From: Candidatus Opimibacter skivensis
GTDB lineage: Bacteria > Bacteroidota > Bacteroidia > Chitinophagales > Saprospiraceae
Length of the DNA stretch: 64,000 nucleotides
Reading direction: 5' to 3'
Assembly: GCA_016721905.1 (NCBI GenBank)
Contig: JADKHH010000033.1
Coordinates: 310,001 to 374,000, forward strand
Part shown: positions 8,148-18,999 of the stretch, piece by piece
Position numbering within the stretch: position 1 is the stretch's first letter
Layout of the letters: each line of letters starts with the position of its first letter
Program-made: the position numbers and the translations under genes
Notes under the pieces: generated by a model
The model's database searches: none
Told to the model about the DNA's origin: nothing
What the model saw: only the letters and a program-made list of their open reading frames with translations

Positions 8148-10235
8148 TCAATTAGTACTAAACGTAGCCGATACCTCATTGCTGAAGTCAGATTGCCAAC
8201 CCTTCGAATTGATCGCCTTGACTTTATATTTTGCAACATCCCCGGCTTTGAAGCCGAAGTCTTCAAGGGAGGTCCGGCCTTTTACAGTTTTATGCGATTG
8301 ATACGCGGATCCGTTGACAGATCTGTATACGGCGAAATAAACATCACCTTGTTGTGCATATTCCCAATACAGGATAACCTTCTTCTCTTCACTCTTGGCC
8401 ACAGCCTGGATATTGGACAACGGAGACATCGTCTTGTCTACAAATGCTGTAATTGAGACTGATCCTGAAAAACCAGATTTAAGCGAAGCATCATCTAGTG
8501 CATACACCCTATACTCATATTTCTTGCCATCCTGTATTGTGGCATCTGCGTAGGAACCTTCAGGAACATCACTCCGGCATGAATATAGTTTTACAAATGT
8601 GGTATCTCCGACCGCTTTTCTTTCTAATACATTTTCTACCACGTCATGAGAAGTACTGTTATACCACCTCAATTTCACCACATCATGTTCATTGCGTACA
8701 TCAATCATCACGGGGGCGACTGGTGGAACTTTGTCTGGTTTCTGCAGCGTGAGCATAACAGAGTACACAGAATAATTTGACCGCATATCCACCGCCACCA
8801 GTTTGTAATAGATTTTTTCAGTCAGCACATTGAGTGGCAGTGTATCCCGCCATACGGTATCCTGAACCGGATGACCAGTCAGGTTGATAAAGGTTTGATC
8901 CGAGCGGTTACTCGAATGAACATAATAACCTTTCAGGTCGGGTTCCGGTCCCAGTCTCCATGTCAATGTCACAATGCCATTGGTATCCACCAAACCTGTC
9001 AAACCGGTTGGAGGTGAAGGCGGTATGGAATCTATGATCGTACCGTATTGTGGAAATCCAACATTGACATTTCCTTCCTTATCAAATACGCCAACGTAAT
9101 AATAATTATTGATCAGCTCATTGCATGCTGTATCCGTAAAGGTACGCGTACCAGGTGCGAGTGCTTCATGGGTGAGCTCCAAAAATCCTTCATTCGCAAC
9201 ATTGGATCTGGATATCCTGAATCCGGCTATATCCTTATCGATCGGGTCGGCTTTCCATGTGATTTGCATACGCCCGCCTCCCAGGTAATTGGTTTCAATA
9301 TCATATGGTGCTGTAGGAGGAGTCCTGTCGCGACCCATGGCAGTGATCATTTCGGATCTGGGCCCTGTCACGGCGTAAGGCGTAATACCTTCTACCTGGT
9401 AATGCATCGTTTCATAATTCTGGTCCAGGCTATCCTTGAAAAAATACAACTCCTCATTCTTTATGCCTGTGGAGGCAAAAGGAATATCATTTATTTTCTT
9501 CCATGTCTTTCCTTTATCCGATGACCGATAGATATTGAATGCTGAGTAAAACTGACCATAAATTTTTTTATCCCACGCGAGTTCAATCAAATTTTCTCCT
9601 TCATAAATATGATCAAAGGTGATTTTTGGAAATGTTTCAAAGTGCGTAGTTGAAACAGACGTGATGCCTTCCTGGATAGCCAGCGTTGAAACAGGGCAAA
9701 GTGATCGTATGCGATAAATGTACAGCTTGCCTGGAACAATATCTCGGTCCTCATAACGCAAGGCAGAAGTTGTTGCCGCGAAAGCACTAAACTCAGCGGA
9801 GAGCATCGCTGCGGCATAATAATTTCTGAATTCATCACTTTTCGCTACCAGGTCCGAAATCGTTTTCCCCGTCTCTCTCCGCTCCCCGTGATGAGCCTGT
9901 CCTGCTGCCTGGAGGTAATAATCCTTTGGGTGCTGGCTGACTAATATTCTCCATTGCTCCAGTGAAGCAGGATTCATAATCGAATCACCTAGCGGTATCC
10001 ATTTTGTCTGATCACCTGTAAGCGTATCCACTTCACATCGTTCGAGTCGATACCCATAGTATGCAGAATAACTCCAAACGGCAGGTGTAGAAGGTACCCA
10101 TCGCACGATGACCGCTTTAGAATCCAGATAGCCTGCAATGATATTGACTTCGTCATGCAATGAATCCATGACCGTAGATTGTGCCAGGCTGATACTGGTC
10201 CAGATGCTGAAGAGTATGCAAAGAACTTTTTTCAT
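8148..10235 (-). CDS. Secreted multi-domain fibronectin type III protein
   Basis: The roughly 695-aa product has a signal peptide (MKKVLCILFSIWTSISLAQ). A GTG one codon upstream is the alternative start. After an N-terminal part of about 200 residues come four or five domains of about 95 residues with the FN3 pattern: W-x-x-D near P-x-x-P, V-x-L-x-W, Y-Y-V, Y-x-V-x-A-x-D. Example phrases are GIVTLTWRLGPEPDLKGYYV and KVILYWEYAQQGDVYFAVY. No T9SS sorting domain or lipobox is visible. It begins 2-5 nt after the stop of the giant TANFOR-type protein, so the two are co-translated. A structural or adhesive role at the cell surface is inferred. Confidence 0.8.
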   Translation of the reverse strand: MKKVLCILFSIWTSISLAQSTVMDSLHDEVNIIAGYLDSKAVIVRWVPSTPAVWSYSAYYGYRLERCEVDTLTGDQTKWIPLGDSIMNPASLEQWRILVSQHPKDYYLQAAGQAHHGERRETGKTISDLVAKSDEFRNYYAAAMLSAEFSAFAATTSALRYEDRDIVPGKLYIYRIRSLCPVSTLAIQEGITSVSTTHFETFPKITFDHIYEGENLIELAWDKKIYGQFYSAFNIYRSSDKGKTWKKINDIPFASTGIKNEELYFFKDSLDQNYETMHYQVEGITPYAVTGPRSEMITAMGRDRTPPTAPYDIETNYLGGGRMQITWKADPIDKDIAGFRISRSNVANEGFLELTHEALAPGTRTFTDTACNELINNYYYVGVFDKEGNVNVGFPQYGTIIDSIPPSPPTGLTGLVDTNGIVTLTWRLGPEPDLKGYYVHSSNRSDQTFINLTGHPVQDTVWRDTLPLNVLTEKIYYKLVAVDMRSNYSVYSVMLTLQKPDKVPPVAPVMIDVRNEHDVVKLRWYNSTSHDVVENVLERKAVGDTTFVKLYSCRSDVPEGSYADATIQDGKKYEYRVYALDDASLKSGFSGSVSITAFVDKTMSPLSNIQAVAKSEEKKVILYWEYAQQGDVYFAVYRSVNGSAYQSHKTVKGRTSLEDFGFKAGDVAKYKVKAINSKGWQSDFSNEVSATFSTN

Positions 10236-10240
10236 CACAA

Positions 10241-13200
10241 TCAGTTATGAAAGTTGAATGGAATAATCTCGTTGTACGTATCCGTTCCATCTGTCAAAGG
10301 ATACTTGTATACAAACCCAAATGAATGAGGACCCTTCGATGGTTTTGTCATCCCGATGGGTTCCCGCGAAAGTATCCGTGTTACGGAGGTCTTATCCGTT
10401 GTGTTCATCAACTCATACGGAGTAGTAGTGATGGTACCGACTCCCACTGGCAACGTGAGGGTCTGATAGGCAAATTGTCGATAATCCCGTTGAAGCGCTC
10501 TGTACTGTGTCATACCGGTCAAATGCATACTATATAACACAGTTGTCTTACGAACAGTCAGAGGCACAAATCCCGGAGGCAGTATCGGCACTGAAAATCC
10601 TGTCATAGCGATACCGGGGCCGGAGGTTTCTGTAAAAGCCATATTAACTGTTGCATCATCCAGGGCTTGCTTAAATGGTGTAACCTCCGAAAAGAAAATA
10701 CTGCGATCATAAGCCTGGTATCCACCATAAAATGGAAACCCAGGGATGGAGGAGGATACATTCACTCCCCATGAAACCAATACATTATTGACCACACGTT
10801 GCCTTAAGAATGCGCCATCCAGGTAGGGCGCGAGTATCTTTGGCGCAGTGATACTCATAAAATATTGATTGGGCAATAATGTTCCTGGTACGTATGTCTC
10901 AAACTCGGCCTCCAGTGGTGGTCGTAAATAAAAATTGACACGCTTTGAAAAAGAACGGGATCTGTAATGAGGGAGAACCTTGAACGTATTTACATCTACC
11001 CACTCCAGGTTTTCAGCAAAAGAATTTTCAAGCTTGATGACGTCTACACCGAATGTGATAGTCTCATCATTCCAATCACTTTGTTCTGCAGCAAGCTTCG
11101 TCTTGAAATCTGTGTAACCAGATGTCTTGAAAAAATAATTAAATAGTTCCTTTTCAAACTGCCGCACCTGGCCTGATGGCAGCTGTATCCTTGTAAACTG
11201 ATTTGATGCAACAGTGCTTCTGCCTAAGATTGCATGCAGGTTCTGAATCTGTAACGAGCTTATACCAAGAGTACCGGCAATCGGGCCGCCTGTCATACTA
11301 CTGAGGCTCATATTGCCAGGCAGGGAGACCGACCCTCTTGGCTGATCTTTACGTATGATCTGCAGGCAGTACAATTTTCTGGGCTGAAGTTGACTGACAT
11401 CAAATTTGATGATTTGTTCTCTTTCAATGATGGCTCGTGTATTGATGACCTCCCCATCCTCTGAAGTGAACCGGGCAGTGAAAGAGACATCGATGTTAGA
11501 AACATCGCCTTCAACACTGAGTAGTGGACATCCCGCAGCAGTAAGGACGATGTATCCCTGGTTTGAACGGGTTTCTGATTTCAGGAAGTTTTGCTGGCGT
11601 ATGTAGGGATAAGTAAAATTGATCATATCGGGCACGATCCGATCCGGCATAGGTCCTGTTCGGAAATGATGAAGAAGCTCTTCCCTGTACACGGCACCAC
11701 GCACCATTAGGTCTCTTCCATTTTCACGGATTCGTGCTTCCACTCTGGCAGTGTAGTCTGATTCCCCTGCGAGAAAATCTCTTGGAAAAAAAGTATAGAT
11801 GTGATCATTTTCTGACCACTCTCCTGTGCCTGGAATCGATGCCCCGCGTCCGTTTAATTTGATTTCAAATGAATGCATATAAGGCTCCAGTCTCCGGATA
11901 GCTGGAGGATCAATAGCGGTGACATACTCTTCAATTTCATAAATCCTGTTCATACCCATGGCAAATGCGGCTGCAGCATCGGAGTATACTTCGACGGTCT
12001 CGCCTTCGCCGGGTCTGAGATCCTGGAGTAGGGTGAGTTCACCAAAAGGATTTCCGGTATTGACAGGGATACAAACGGTGCCGGCCTGAAGGGCAAAATC
12101 ACAAGTGCCTTCGGCAAGACCATCACATACATTGTAATAAAAGCTTCCACGACCAGCAACCCACTCAGGATTGGGCAATCCACCTCTCAAGATGATCGCA
12201 GCACTTGCCTGCAAAATCGGGACAGTGATTTGCTCTACAAACAGATTGATACGTATACCGAAAGCTCCTTGAATCCCTGCATAAAACTGCCCCATGCCAT
12301 ACCATCCATCAACACCAGGAACCAAACCTGTTCCCGCACATGTCCGGTCACCCTCTACAGCACGGGTGATATTGATATCACAACCCATCACTGTGGAGAG
12401 ATCAAAATAGAACGGAAAAAATTCGGCGCCGAGATTCATAGCCATGGCAATACCAAAAGCAACGCCTTCTCCCAGTGGAACAGAGGGCCTTGGTCTTCCT
12501 TCTGTCAGTGATTCCGGATCACCCAGATCTGAACTAACTCCTCCTCCCCGACTGGCATTGAATATGCGCACAAATTCTGCGTCAGGTTCAGGCATCAACA
12601 CAGGAATGTCATGACCAATCATCATGTAGCCGGTGATACGTGCCACATCAACATCACCTATCCGTAAGCGCAATCCACCTCGGTTAGTCGGACTGCCCAT
12701 ATGAAAATACCATTTATCAGGACCCACATAAAAACTTGCCCACACTAAAGCATTCTCCGCTGTCCAACCTTCCGGGGGGTTGGGTATGGTACCAACTCCG
12801 GTAAGTAACGGCGAACTAACGGGCACTTTTACTTTAACAAAAAACTGCCCATTGAAAGTGGCAGGAGCACCTGGTGGAAGATTCAATTCCATATCAAGAT
12901 ATCCTGCAACAGGGCTGTTGCCTTCACGGCCGATAGTGGCAATGGTAATACCATCTGTCATCACCCGGAATGATCCTTCGAAACGAAGGAGTGTCAATCC
13001 ATGTGTAAAACTGAATTCTGCCTGCAAGCCAACATCCAGATTATATGCTTTGCCTTCATCACCATTTGATCCAAGGATCACTTTAAACTTCAGTCCGAGA
13101 TCATTGCTGAAGTTAGGTCTGTAACGTACTCCGGATGGTCTGCCTGTTGATCCTCCACTGGCAACAGCGGTGCTTGGTGGTAAACTTGAAGTCATTTCCA

Positions 13201-16200
13201 TATGATGATAAAATCCACCACCCAATCCATATAGTGATAAGCCTGAAAATATCTGTATGCCACTACTTAGAAAGACCGTACCATCCACATAGAAATAGGA
13301 ATACCAATCCGGCCTGTTAAAAACAGTTGCTGTTGGTGTCTTGTAAGTGCCAAAATCAGCATTGATATCAATACCTATGCGCTGACCCATGTTTATCCCC
13401 AGCGTGATGCCTCCTCTAACTCCTTCTGTCGTGGCATCTTTATAAAACTCCAGATAACCCCGCAACGTAACGTCACTGGACTCCACATTGAGATCTATTC
13501 GTTGCAAGGTGACCCCTGTCAGATTGAACCGCTGAGTTGGTGCCAGTTCCATATCCGTGTTGAGCAAAATCTTTGCTGCGGCACTGAAGCCACCTTCACT
13601 TCCTGTAAGAGTAATGCGAGGCTGAATCGTGATGCCTTCATTGGAAAAACTAAAATGGTCAAGTCCGATCGGAAATCCGGATAGTGTCGATTCGCTGTCC
13701 CCTGTGGTCATCATCATATATGGATCTTCCATCGAACTGTTTCCATGTCCACCGGGGCCTCCCATGCCCATGCCCTCCATACCTGTGAGTGAAAAAGCAA
13801 AATCAGTGGTGTCAAATCCTACTTCAGAATTTATCCTCAGGTTTTCAATACGTATACCAGGCATGGACATACTGGCAGGCATAGACGTGCCACTTGGAAG
13901 ATTGCTATTACCGATCGTCAGGGTAGCAGATAGATTGGCTTCAATAAAGGATGAGTCTGCCAGTACTACACGCACATACGTTGATGGCAAAATAGTAGCC
14001 ACCGCCATGGAGATCGGGATGCGTATGGCTTCGACCGGGCGCACGGACAATACGAAAGCAAATTCACCATCGCTGTGTTGTAATGCAGCCTGGTACTTCA
14101 TATACTCTGTTTCCTCAGCTATAGGGAAACCAAGTTTTCCATTGAAGCCTGCCTGTCTGAAATTATTCTGCAGTATATCAACAAAGAAGGTGTCCAGTGA
14201 TGCCTTCCAGCCTACCATATCTCCATCGCCTTCCCAGCTCAGGATATTTTCGGCACGAGCAGAAAAAGTGAGGCCGGTATGATCGATAAAAATATTCCTC
14301 AGCGCAAAACTAAGTCTGTTGCCATCAGGTCCCTGCAGATGCTCCGGTGATCTAACACTTACCTCTTCAAGGAAAAAGCCTTTCCACGTATTTTGCATAC
14401 CGGAAGATGTCAGCGAAGGATGCTCATATTCACGAGGCAATGCTGCCATGAATCGCTCAGGGTTTTCGAGATCCGACAGATCAATCCATGCATTGTGCGC
14501 CACTGTAAAGCCCCATCCTTCTACGCCGGGCAACTGGAACGGATCCATATCAATGTTGATCATGATATTACCTCCGCGCACGAAACGGCCTGTAAATCTT
14601 GCTTCCACTTTACCTGTAGGTTGTATGTCCCCGTCGGAATCTTCTGGCAGGAGCCAATCACGCGTGAAACGATGGATTCCTGTGATATTCAAAGCCCTGA
14701 AACCGTCACAATCCCATTCGACAGCAGTGACTTGATTGGTGGGCCTTTCATTTTCAGCACCTGCGATAACGAATTCATTTCCATTGCCGAGGTCGAAGAC
14801 CTGATCCTGTGGCAGATATAACCTGACATCGTTTGCAAATCCCGTAGGGGTAATGCAAACATCAGCGCCCAATGAAATGAAGCCTTCAACGATCTCCATA
14901 TTCGGAAGATCTATATTGACTACCGCGGTCATTCTCGCGGAGTCCGGCTTGAGCATGAGATCAATGATGCCAATGACAATCCTGCTTCCTTCTATCTCCT
15001 TATCGATGCCGATAGGGAGAGCTGTCTCCGCCCCTGGAGTCAGCAAACTGATAAGTTTTCCGGTTCCTTCGATTGCTGCATCCATGGCTTCGGCTTCGGT
15101 TTGCGTCATGCTGACGATACGCCCCAGTGGTGAAATGAAATCTGAAAATGGCAGTGCATCATCATGTACTGGTATCACCCGGCCAGCAAAAGCCTGGCGC
15201 GAAGCATTGATCTGTAATCCGTTGAATTGTACACGCAGCTTAATGTTGTTGAGCAGTGGCATACGGATATATCCCTCTCCACTAAATGTGGTACCTGAAC
15301 CGCTCACTGTTCGGGTTTCCACTGTAAATCCTGCTATAGTAAATGTAGATCCGACTGGAAGGTCACTGATCGGAGTGGTATTGGTGATGGCTGGAAACAC
15401 ACATGGTGCTGAGCAGGTCGGTTCGGTTTCCTCTTCGTCACCGGGTCCACCAGGCCCATCACCAGCTTCGTCATCGATGATAAACTTCCTGATCTCACTG
15501 GAATGATACAGATCGTTATCAGCGACATAAAAACTAGGGAGTAAAACTGCATCCGGATTCTTAAGCCAGATTACACGCCAGTAATAGGTACCTTCCTCGG
15601 TGATTTCTTTGCTGCGGTTGTTGATCAGATAAATGCCGCTCATCAGGTCTTCTACAGATTGAAAATGTGAACCGTTCACTTCTTCAGTCAAACCTGTGAC
15701 GAGATTGGTTTCTTCAAAACGTTCGCTACGGGAAATCTGAAGTACCCACTTTTCGTGTACATCTCCATAAAACGTAGCATCTTCCATACTACCATGTGAG
15801 CCATGCATCCTGACCAGATGAAAAACATCGGGAAATACATTCCAGGGCAGTGCACCATTGTCCCATCGGAACATGATACTACCGGGTGGCAAAGCCTGCT
15901 CTCGTGCAGGCGTCTCGAGACCAGGTTTTGGCATGCCAGAGACAAAATCATTTGAAAACGAATAGGTGAATGTGCCACCGCGTCGCATGGACATACTTGC
16001 ATCTGCAACCGCCTGATAGCTTTTACTTCGTTCAAATGAAGGAGTCATCCAGCTATCATTCATCATAAACATCCGGGCCCGATCAGCATCTACTGTTATG
16101 CCTTGATCTAGTAGATATTGCAACGGTCCTCCCGGCGGCCAGTTAAGGTCATCGCTCCGGTTGTATATTGAATTACCCACCGGCAACTCGTTTAACTGAA

Positions 16201-17272
16201 TGTTGTATTCCAACCGTTGGTAATCATCACAATAAGGATCAAATCGCAGGATAAACGGAAACTGACTGAATGGTAAAGTATCCTGATGTGATGGGAAATA
16301 CATTTCCGCCCTTGGATCTGTGCAAGTCGTCGTTTCGAATTCTTCCTGCACACATCCATAATATTCATCCTCTTCCTCGTCTCCGGTATCCTCTTCCGCA
16401 CCATACGTAAAGAAGACCACATTGCTGTTCCCCCTGTCGAGAAACATAAGTTCGCCTTCTGGGTCTACGGCGGTGACCCATACGACATACTCATGCCCTT
16501 CAATAAAATTAAACTCGACCCCGTTGACAAACTGATAAGTTGTAGCTGGCGTTTCAAACTGCCTCAGCGATGAAAAATTCATTTCAAAAATATCATCGAG
16601 GTAATAGTAAAATTCATCAGTCGTCGCATCACCAATGTTCAGCCTGTAGATCAATCTTGATCTTTGTATGGGGGATACAGAACTCAGGTCCTGGATCCAG
16701 GAAACATTGACTACCGGAAAAACATAATCTTCCAGCACAGGTAGCACAATTTCAGGGCGGTCAATATAGACGATATCAAATGATGCACAGCCTTCAGAAG
16801 CATCTGAAAGACGATTACCATTTTCATCAAACGCACTGATACAAATACTGTAAGCTCCCTCGGGTAAGGCATGGTTGATCGTAATCGCATTCAATTGTTC
16901 GCTGGAGAGATTATTGGTGTTTTCAAAACCATCACTGGAGCTACCAAGCATCTGCAATTGGAGTCCCGTGTAAAAATCGGTTTCTAATGGCAATATCGTA
17001 ATGGGTTCCCCCAGGTAGCTGATGTGTGCCGTTATACCTGCAGGTCCGAAAATATCGGCTTCCAGTCTGTACCGATACGTCGTACCGGGATCCGTATTGA
17101 TGATATTGAGATAGAGATTTGATAAATCGTCAATATAATAATCGAGGTTTGTTGGAAAGGGTGGGTTGATGACCGTGTTGACCGATAGCTGTCCAAAGCT
17201 GATCGTGACAGACACCAGGCCTGAAAGGAGGGTCAACAAAATCCTTGACGAGAATTTTCTGATGCCGTTCAT
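10241..17272 (-). CDS. Giant secreted TANFOR-type protein (about 2340 aa)
   Basis: The signal peptide reads MNGIRKFSSRILLTLLSGLVSVTISFGQ. An ATG 7 codons upstream (17293) is possible but overlaps the preceding gene; 17272 sits 4 nt after that gene's stop. The first 150 mature residues (INPPFPTNLDYYIDDLSNL ... LPEGAYSICISAFD ... DRPEIVLP) resemble the TANFOR domain known from large Bacteroidota proteins. Acidic Gly/Glu linkers near residues 290 and 605 separate it from a long beta-rich body with a His/Gly/Met patch (MGMGGPGGHG). The C-terminal 400 residues discuss no known catalytic motif. No T9SS tail is recognisable. It is coupled to the barrel gene upstream and the FN3 gene downstream. Function is unknown; a large surface structure or adhesin is an inference. 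Confidence 0.75.
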   Translation of the reverse strand: MNGIRKFSSRILLTLLSGLVSVTISFGQLSVNTVINPPFPTNLDYYIDDLSNLYLNIINTDPGTTYRYRLEADIFGPAGITAHISYLGEPITILPLETDFYTGLQLQMLGSSSDGFENTNNLSSEQLNAITINHALPEGAYSICISAFDENGNRLSDASEGCASFDIVYIDRPEIVLPVLEDYVFPVVNVSWIQDLSSVSPIQRSRLIYRLNIGDATTDEFYYYLDDIFEMNFSSLRQFETPATTYQFVNGVEFNFIEGHEYVVWVTAVDPEGELMFLDRGNSNVVFFTYGAEEDTGDEEEDEYYGCVQEEFETTTCTDPRAEMYFPSHQDTLPFSQFPFILRFDPYCDDYQRLEYNIQLNELPVGNSIYNRSDDLNWPPGGPLQYLLDQGITVDADRARMFMMNDSWMTPSFERSKSYQAVADASMSMRRGGTFTYSFSNDFVSGMPKPGLETPAREQALPPGSIMFRWDNGALPWNVFPDVFHLVRMHGSHGSMEDATFYGDVHEKWVLQISRSERFEETNLVTGLTEEVNGSHFQSVEDLMSGIYLINNRSKEITEEGTYYWRVIWLKNPDAVLLPSFYVADNDLYHSSEIRKFIIDDEAGDGPGGPGDEEETEPTCSAPCVFPAITNTTPISDLPVGSTFTIAGFTVETRTVSGSGTTFSGEGYIRMPLLNNIKLRVQFNGLQINASRQAFAGRVIPVHDDALPFSDFISPLGRIVSMTQTEAEAMDAAIEGTGKLISLLTPGAETALPIGIDKEIEGSRIVIGIIDLMLKPDSARMTAVVNIDLPNMEIVEGFISLGADVCITPTGFANDVRLYLPQDQVFDLGNGNEFVIAGAENERPTNQVTAVEWDCDGFRALNITGIHRFTRDWLLPEDSDGDIQPTGKVEARFTGRFVRGGNIMINIDMDPFQLPGVEGWGFTVAHNAWIDLSDLENPERFMAALPREYEHPSLTSSGMQNTWKGFFLEEVSVRSPEHLQGPDGNRLSFALRNIFIDHTGLTFSARAENILSWEGDGDMVGWKASLDTFFVDILQNNFRQAGFNGKLGFPIAEETEYMKYQAALQHSDGEFAFVLSVRPVEAIRIPISMAVATILPSTYVRVVLADSSFIEANLSATLTIGNSNLPSGTSMPASMSMPGIRIENLRINSEVGFDTTDFAFSLTGMEGMGMGGPGGHGNSSMEDPYMMMTTGDSESTLSGFPIGLDHFSFSNEGITIQPRITLTGSEGGFSAAAKILLNTDMELAPTQRFNLTGVTLQRIDLNVESSDVTLRGYLEFYKDATTEGVRGGITLGINMGQRIGIDINADFGTYKTPTATVFNRPDWYSYFYVDGTVFLSSGIQIFSGLSLYGLGGGFYHHMEMTSSLPPSTAVASGGSTGRPSGVRYRPNFSNDLGLKFKVILGSNGDEGKAYNLDVGLQAEFSFTHGLTLLRFEGSFRVMTDGITIATIGREGNSPVAGYLDMELNLPPGAPATFNGQFFVKVKVPVSSPLLTGVGTIPNPPEGWTAENALVWASFYVGPDKWYFHMGSPTNRGGLRLRIGDVDVARITGYMMIGHDIPVLMPEPDAEFVRIFNASRGGGVSSDLGDPESLTEGRPRPSVPLGEGVAFGIAMAMNLGAEFFPFYFDLSTVMGCDINITRAVEGDRTCAGTGLVPGVDGWYGMGQFYAGIQGAFGIRINLFVEQITVPILQASAAIILRGGLPNPEWVAGRGSFYYNVCDGLAEGTCDFALQAGTVCIPVNTGNPFGELTLLQDLRPGEGETVEVYSDAAAAFAMGMNRIYEIEEYVTAIDPPAIRRLEPYMHSFEIKLNGRGASIPGTGEWSENDHIYTFFPRDFLAGESDYTARVEARIRENGRDLMVRGAVYREELLHHFRTGPMPDRIVPDMINFTYPYIRQQNFLKSETRSNQGYIVLTAAGCPLLSVEGDVSNIDVSFTARFTSEDGEVINTRAIIEREQIIKFDVSQLQPRKLYCLQIIRKDQPRGSVSLPGNMSLSSMTGGPIAGTLGISSLQIQNLHAILGRSTVASNQFTRIQLPSGQVRQFEKELFNYFFKTSGYTDFKTKLAAEQSDWNDETITFGVDVIKLENSFAENLEWVDVNTFKVLPHYRSRSFSKRVNFYLRPPLEAEFETYVPGTLLPNQYFMSITAPKILAPYLDGAFLRQRVVNNVLVSWGVNVSSSIPGFPFYGGYQAYDRSIFFSEVTPFKQALDDATVNMAFTETSGPGIAMTGFSVPILPPGFVPLTVRKTTVLYSMHLTGMTQYRALQRDYRQFAYQTLTLPVGVGTITTTPYELMNTTDKTSVTRILSREPIGMTKPSKGPHSFGFVYKYPLTDGTDTYNEIIPFNFHN

Positions 17273-17276
17273 TGGA

Positions 17277-18998
17277 TTATTTTTCTTTTCCATTTCCTTT
17301 GGTATCTATAAGGTTATATGCGAGGTTTATTGAAAACCTGAGTTCGTCATATTGACGGCTGATGGTTGAAGCCTTGTTGAGGTACCCCATGAGTGCATTG
17401 AGGGATGCCCTTTTGTTTATTTTCCATGAGGCAGATAACACACTGTTTAGCGCATAGCCATCTTTTTCATTGTTGAGGCTGAGGATACTGTAACCTGTCT
17501 GCAATGAAAGTTGTATGCCTTGATCATTAAACCGTTTTCCCACAACGACATTACCACCAGTCCGTTCACTATTGATGCCTTTAAAATTGCTCTCATTACG
17601 TAGTAAACCAAGGCCCAGACTCCAGTCAGATGACTTCATTTCCCTTCGGTAGTTAATGACCTGAGCTGACGTCTTTCCATTGGATTGCAGGTCATTGAGG
17701 GGGCTAATGTCCTGCACCAGGCTGCGATTCAGGTTGACCTGGATACTGTGCTTGGTTTTCTCTCCACCCCAGTTGTAGAATGGAGTTACGCTGATGACAC
17801 TGGTGTTCTGGACGAAGCGGAATGTGTCATTGAGCATGACAAAACCCGCTCGCTGATCAACAGCAAAATTGGAATACGTGAGATTTATTCCGGCATTTGA
17901 TTTAAGTATAATGTTGCTGTTGATGTTATAGATGATTCGCTCGGTGGTATTGTTTCGGATATTTTTCAGGTTATTGCGCTGCACGCCCACATTTCCATTT
18001 ATGCTTACTCTGTTCTTCAACAACCTGACACCTCCGTTGATGGTATAATTTTCAAGATCATCAAGCACATAATGGATTCCAAAACTGGCATAGTTAGGAT
18101 CAATCCGCTTGTACATAATACCCAGATTGAAAAACTTGTCATGCCAGTGAAGGCTGGCTTCACCGGCAGTGTTTGCCCTGGTCGTACTATTGACGGTGAT
18201 CAATGAATTTAAAGCCTTGCGTAGCCCTTCATCCAGGTCCTCCACGATACTTTCATCCGAAGCATTCTGGTTGTTAGTCACTGCTGACAAATTAATATTG
18301 AGGGCGGCGGTCAACTTCTTGAAAAGAACAAATCTGGTGTCAAATCCAATGACCACGTTTTCAGGTGGGGGTAGGAGCGTGATATAAAACTCTTCAGCAT
18401 CGGCAACATCATAGCGGTCCTTTGCCTTAAAGTAGAAGAGATCAAAATAGTTACGTTGCTTTCCAAACCCAAGTTTATACCCGTGTGCTTTCCGTTTGTA
18501 GTTTGAAATCAGGTCTGCATGAAACGCCAGGGTATCAAGATTAAAATTTGGTGTCTTGAGCTCACCATACATAGCTGCCATTCTCAGATTTCCTGGATTG
18601 ATTTCAACGCCCACACCAAAAAAAGTGATATCACTCAATGAGTATTTACTGAATTGCATGGTACGATAACCGAGATGGACTTTTGCCCATTTATAGGTTG
18701 GGCTCAGGCCCAGGCGAAAGAAGGGGTTGGCTGTGGATGCATTAAATTGTCCTTTCCTGTAATTCAATTGCATCGGCATGACAATCCCTAAAAACGAAAG
18801 GCTGCCTCGCAATCCAATGGAATAGGAATCAGCGTGGTTGACAAGACTATCCGATGATGAATTCACACCATTGTATGAAATGGAAAGTGATGCAGTTCCA
18901 TTGACATCAAAGGTGTTGCCTGATTTCAGATTGGACAGATCCTGGCCCGAAACCTGAGCATAACCAAATAGCCATATCAGCATGGTGAGGATCCGCAT
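17277..18998 (-). CDS. Outer-membrane beta-barrel protein of the giant-protein operon
   Basis: The roughly 573-aa protein starts at MRILTMLIWLFGYAQVSGQ, a signal peptide. A longer frame from 19037 overlaps the upstream gene and lacks a signal start. The body consists of amphipathic strands (for example SLSISYNGVN, VHLGYRTMQF, HKFNLGIMYKRID-like segments, SIQVNLNRSL) with no plug domain or TonB box, and it has the length of a 20-plus-strand barrel. The start overlaps the stop of the damaged zincin-like frame, and its own stop lies 4 nt before the giant protein. A role as translocation or anchoring pore for the giant product is a hypothesis from context only. Confidence 0.7.
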   Translation of the reverse strand: MRILTMLIWLFGYAQVSGQDLSNLKSGNTFDVNGTASLSISYNGVNSSSDSLVNHADSYSIGLRGSLSFLGIVMPMQLNYRKGQFNASTANPFFRLGLSPTYKWAKVHLGYRTMQFSKYSLSDITFFGVGVEINPGNLRMAAMYGELKTPNFNLDTLAFHADLISNYKRKAHGYKLGFGKQRNYFDLFYFKAKDRYDVADAEEFYITLLPPPENVVIGFDTRFVLFKKLTAALNINLSAVTNNQNASDESIVEDLDEGLRKALNSLITVNSTTRANTAGEASLHWHDKFFNLGIMYKRIDPNYASFGIHYVLDDLENYTINGGVRLLKNRVSINGNVGVQRNNLKNIRNNTTERIIYNINSNIILKSNAGINLTYSNFAVDQRAGFVMLNDTFRFVQNTSVISVTPFYNWGGEKTKHSIQVNLNRSLVQDISPLNDLQSNGKTSAQVINYRREMKSSDWSLGLGLLRNESNFKGINSERTGGNVVVGKRFNDQGIQLSLQTGYSILSLNNEKDGYALNSVLSASWKINKRASLNALMGYLNKASTISRQYDELRFSINLAYNLIDTKGNGKEK

Positions 18999-18999
18999 A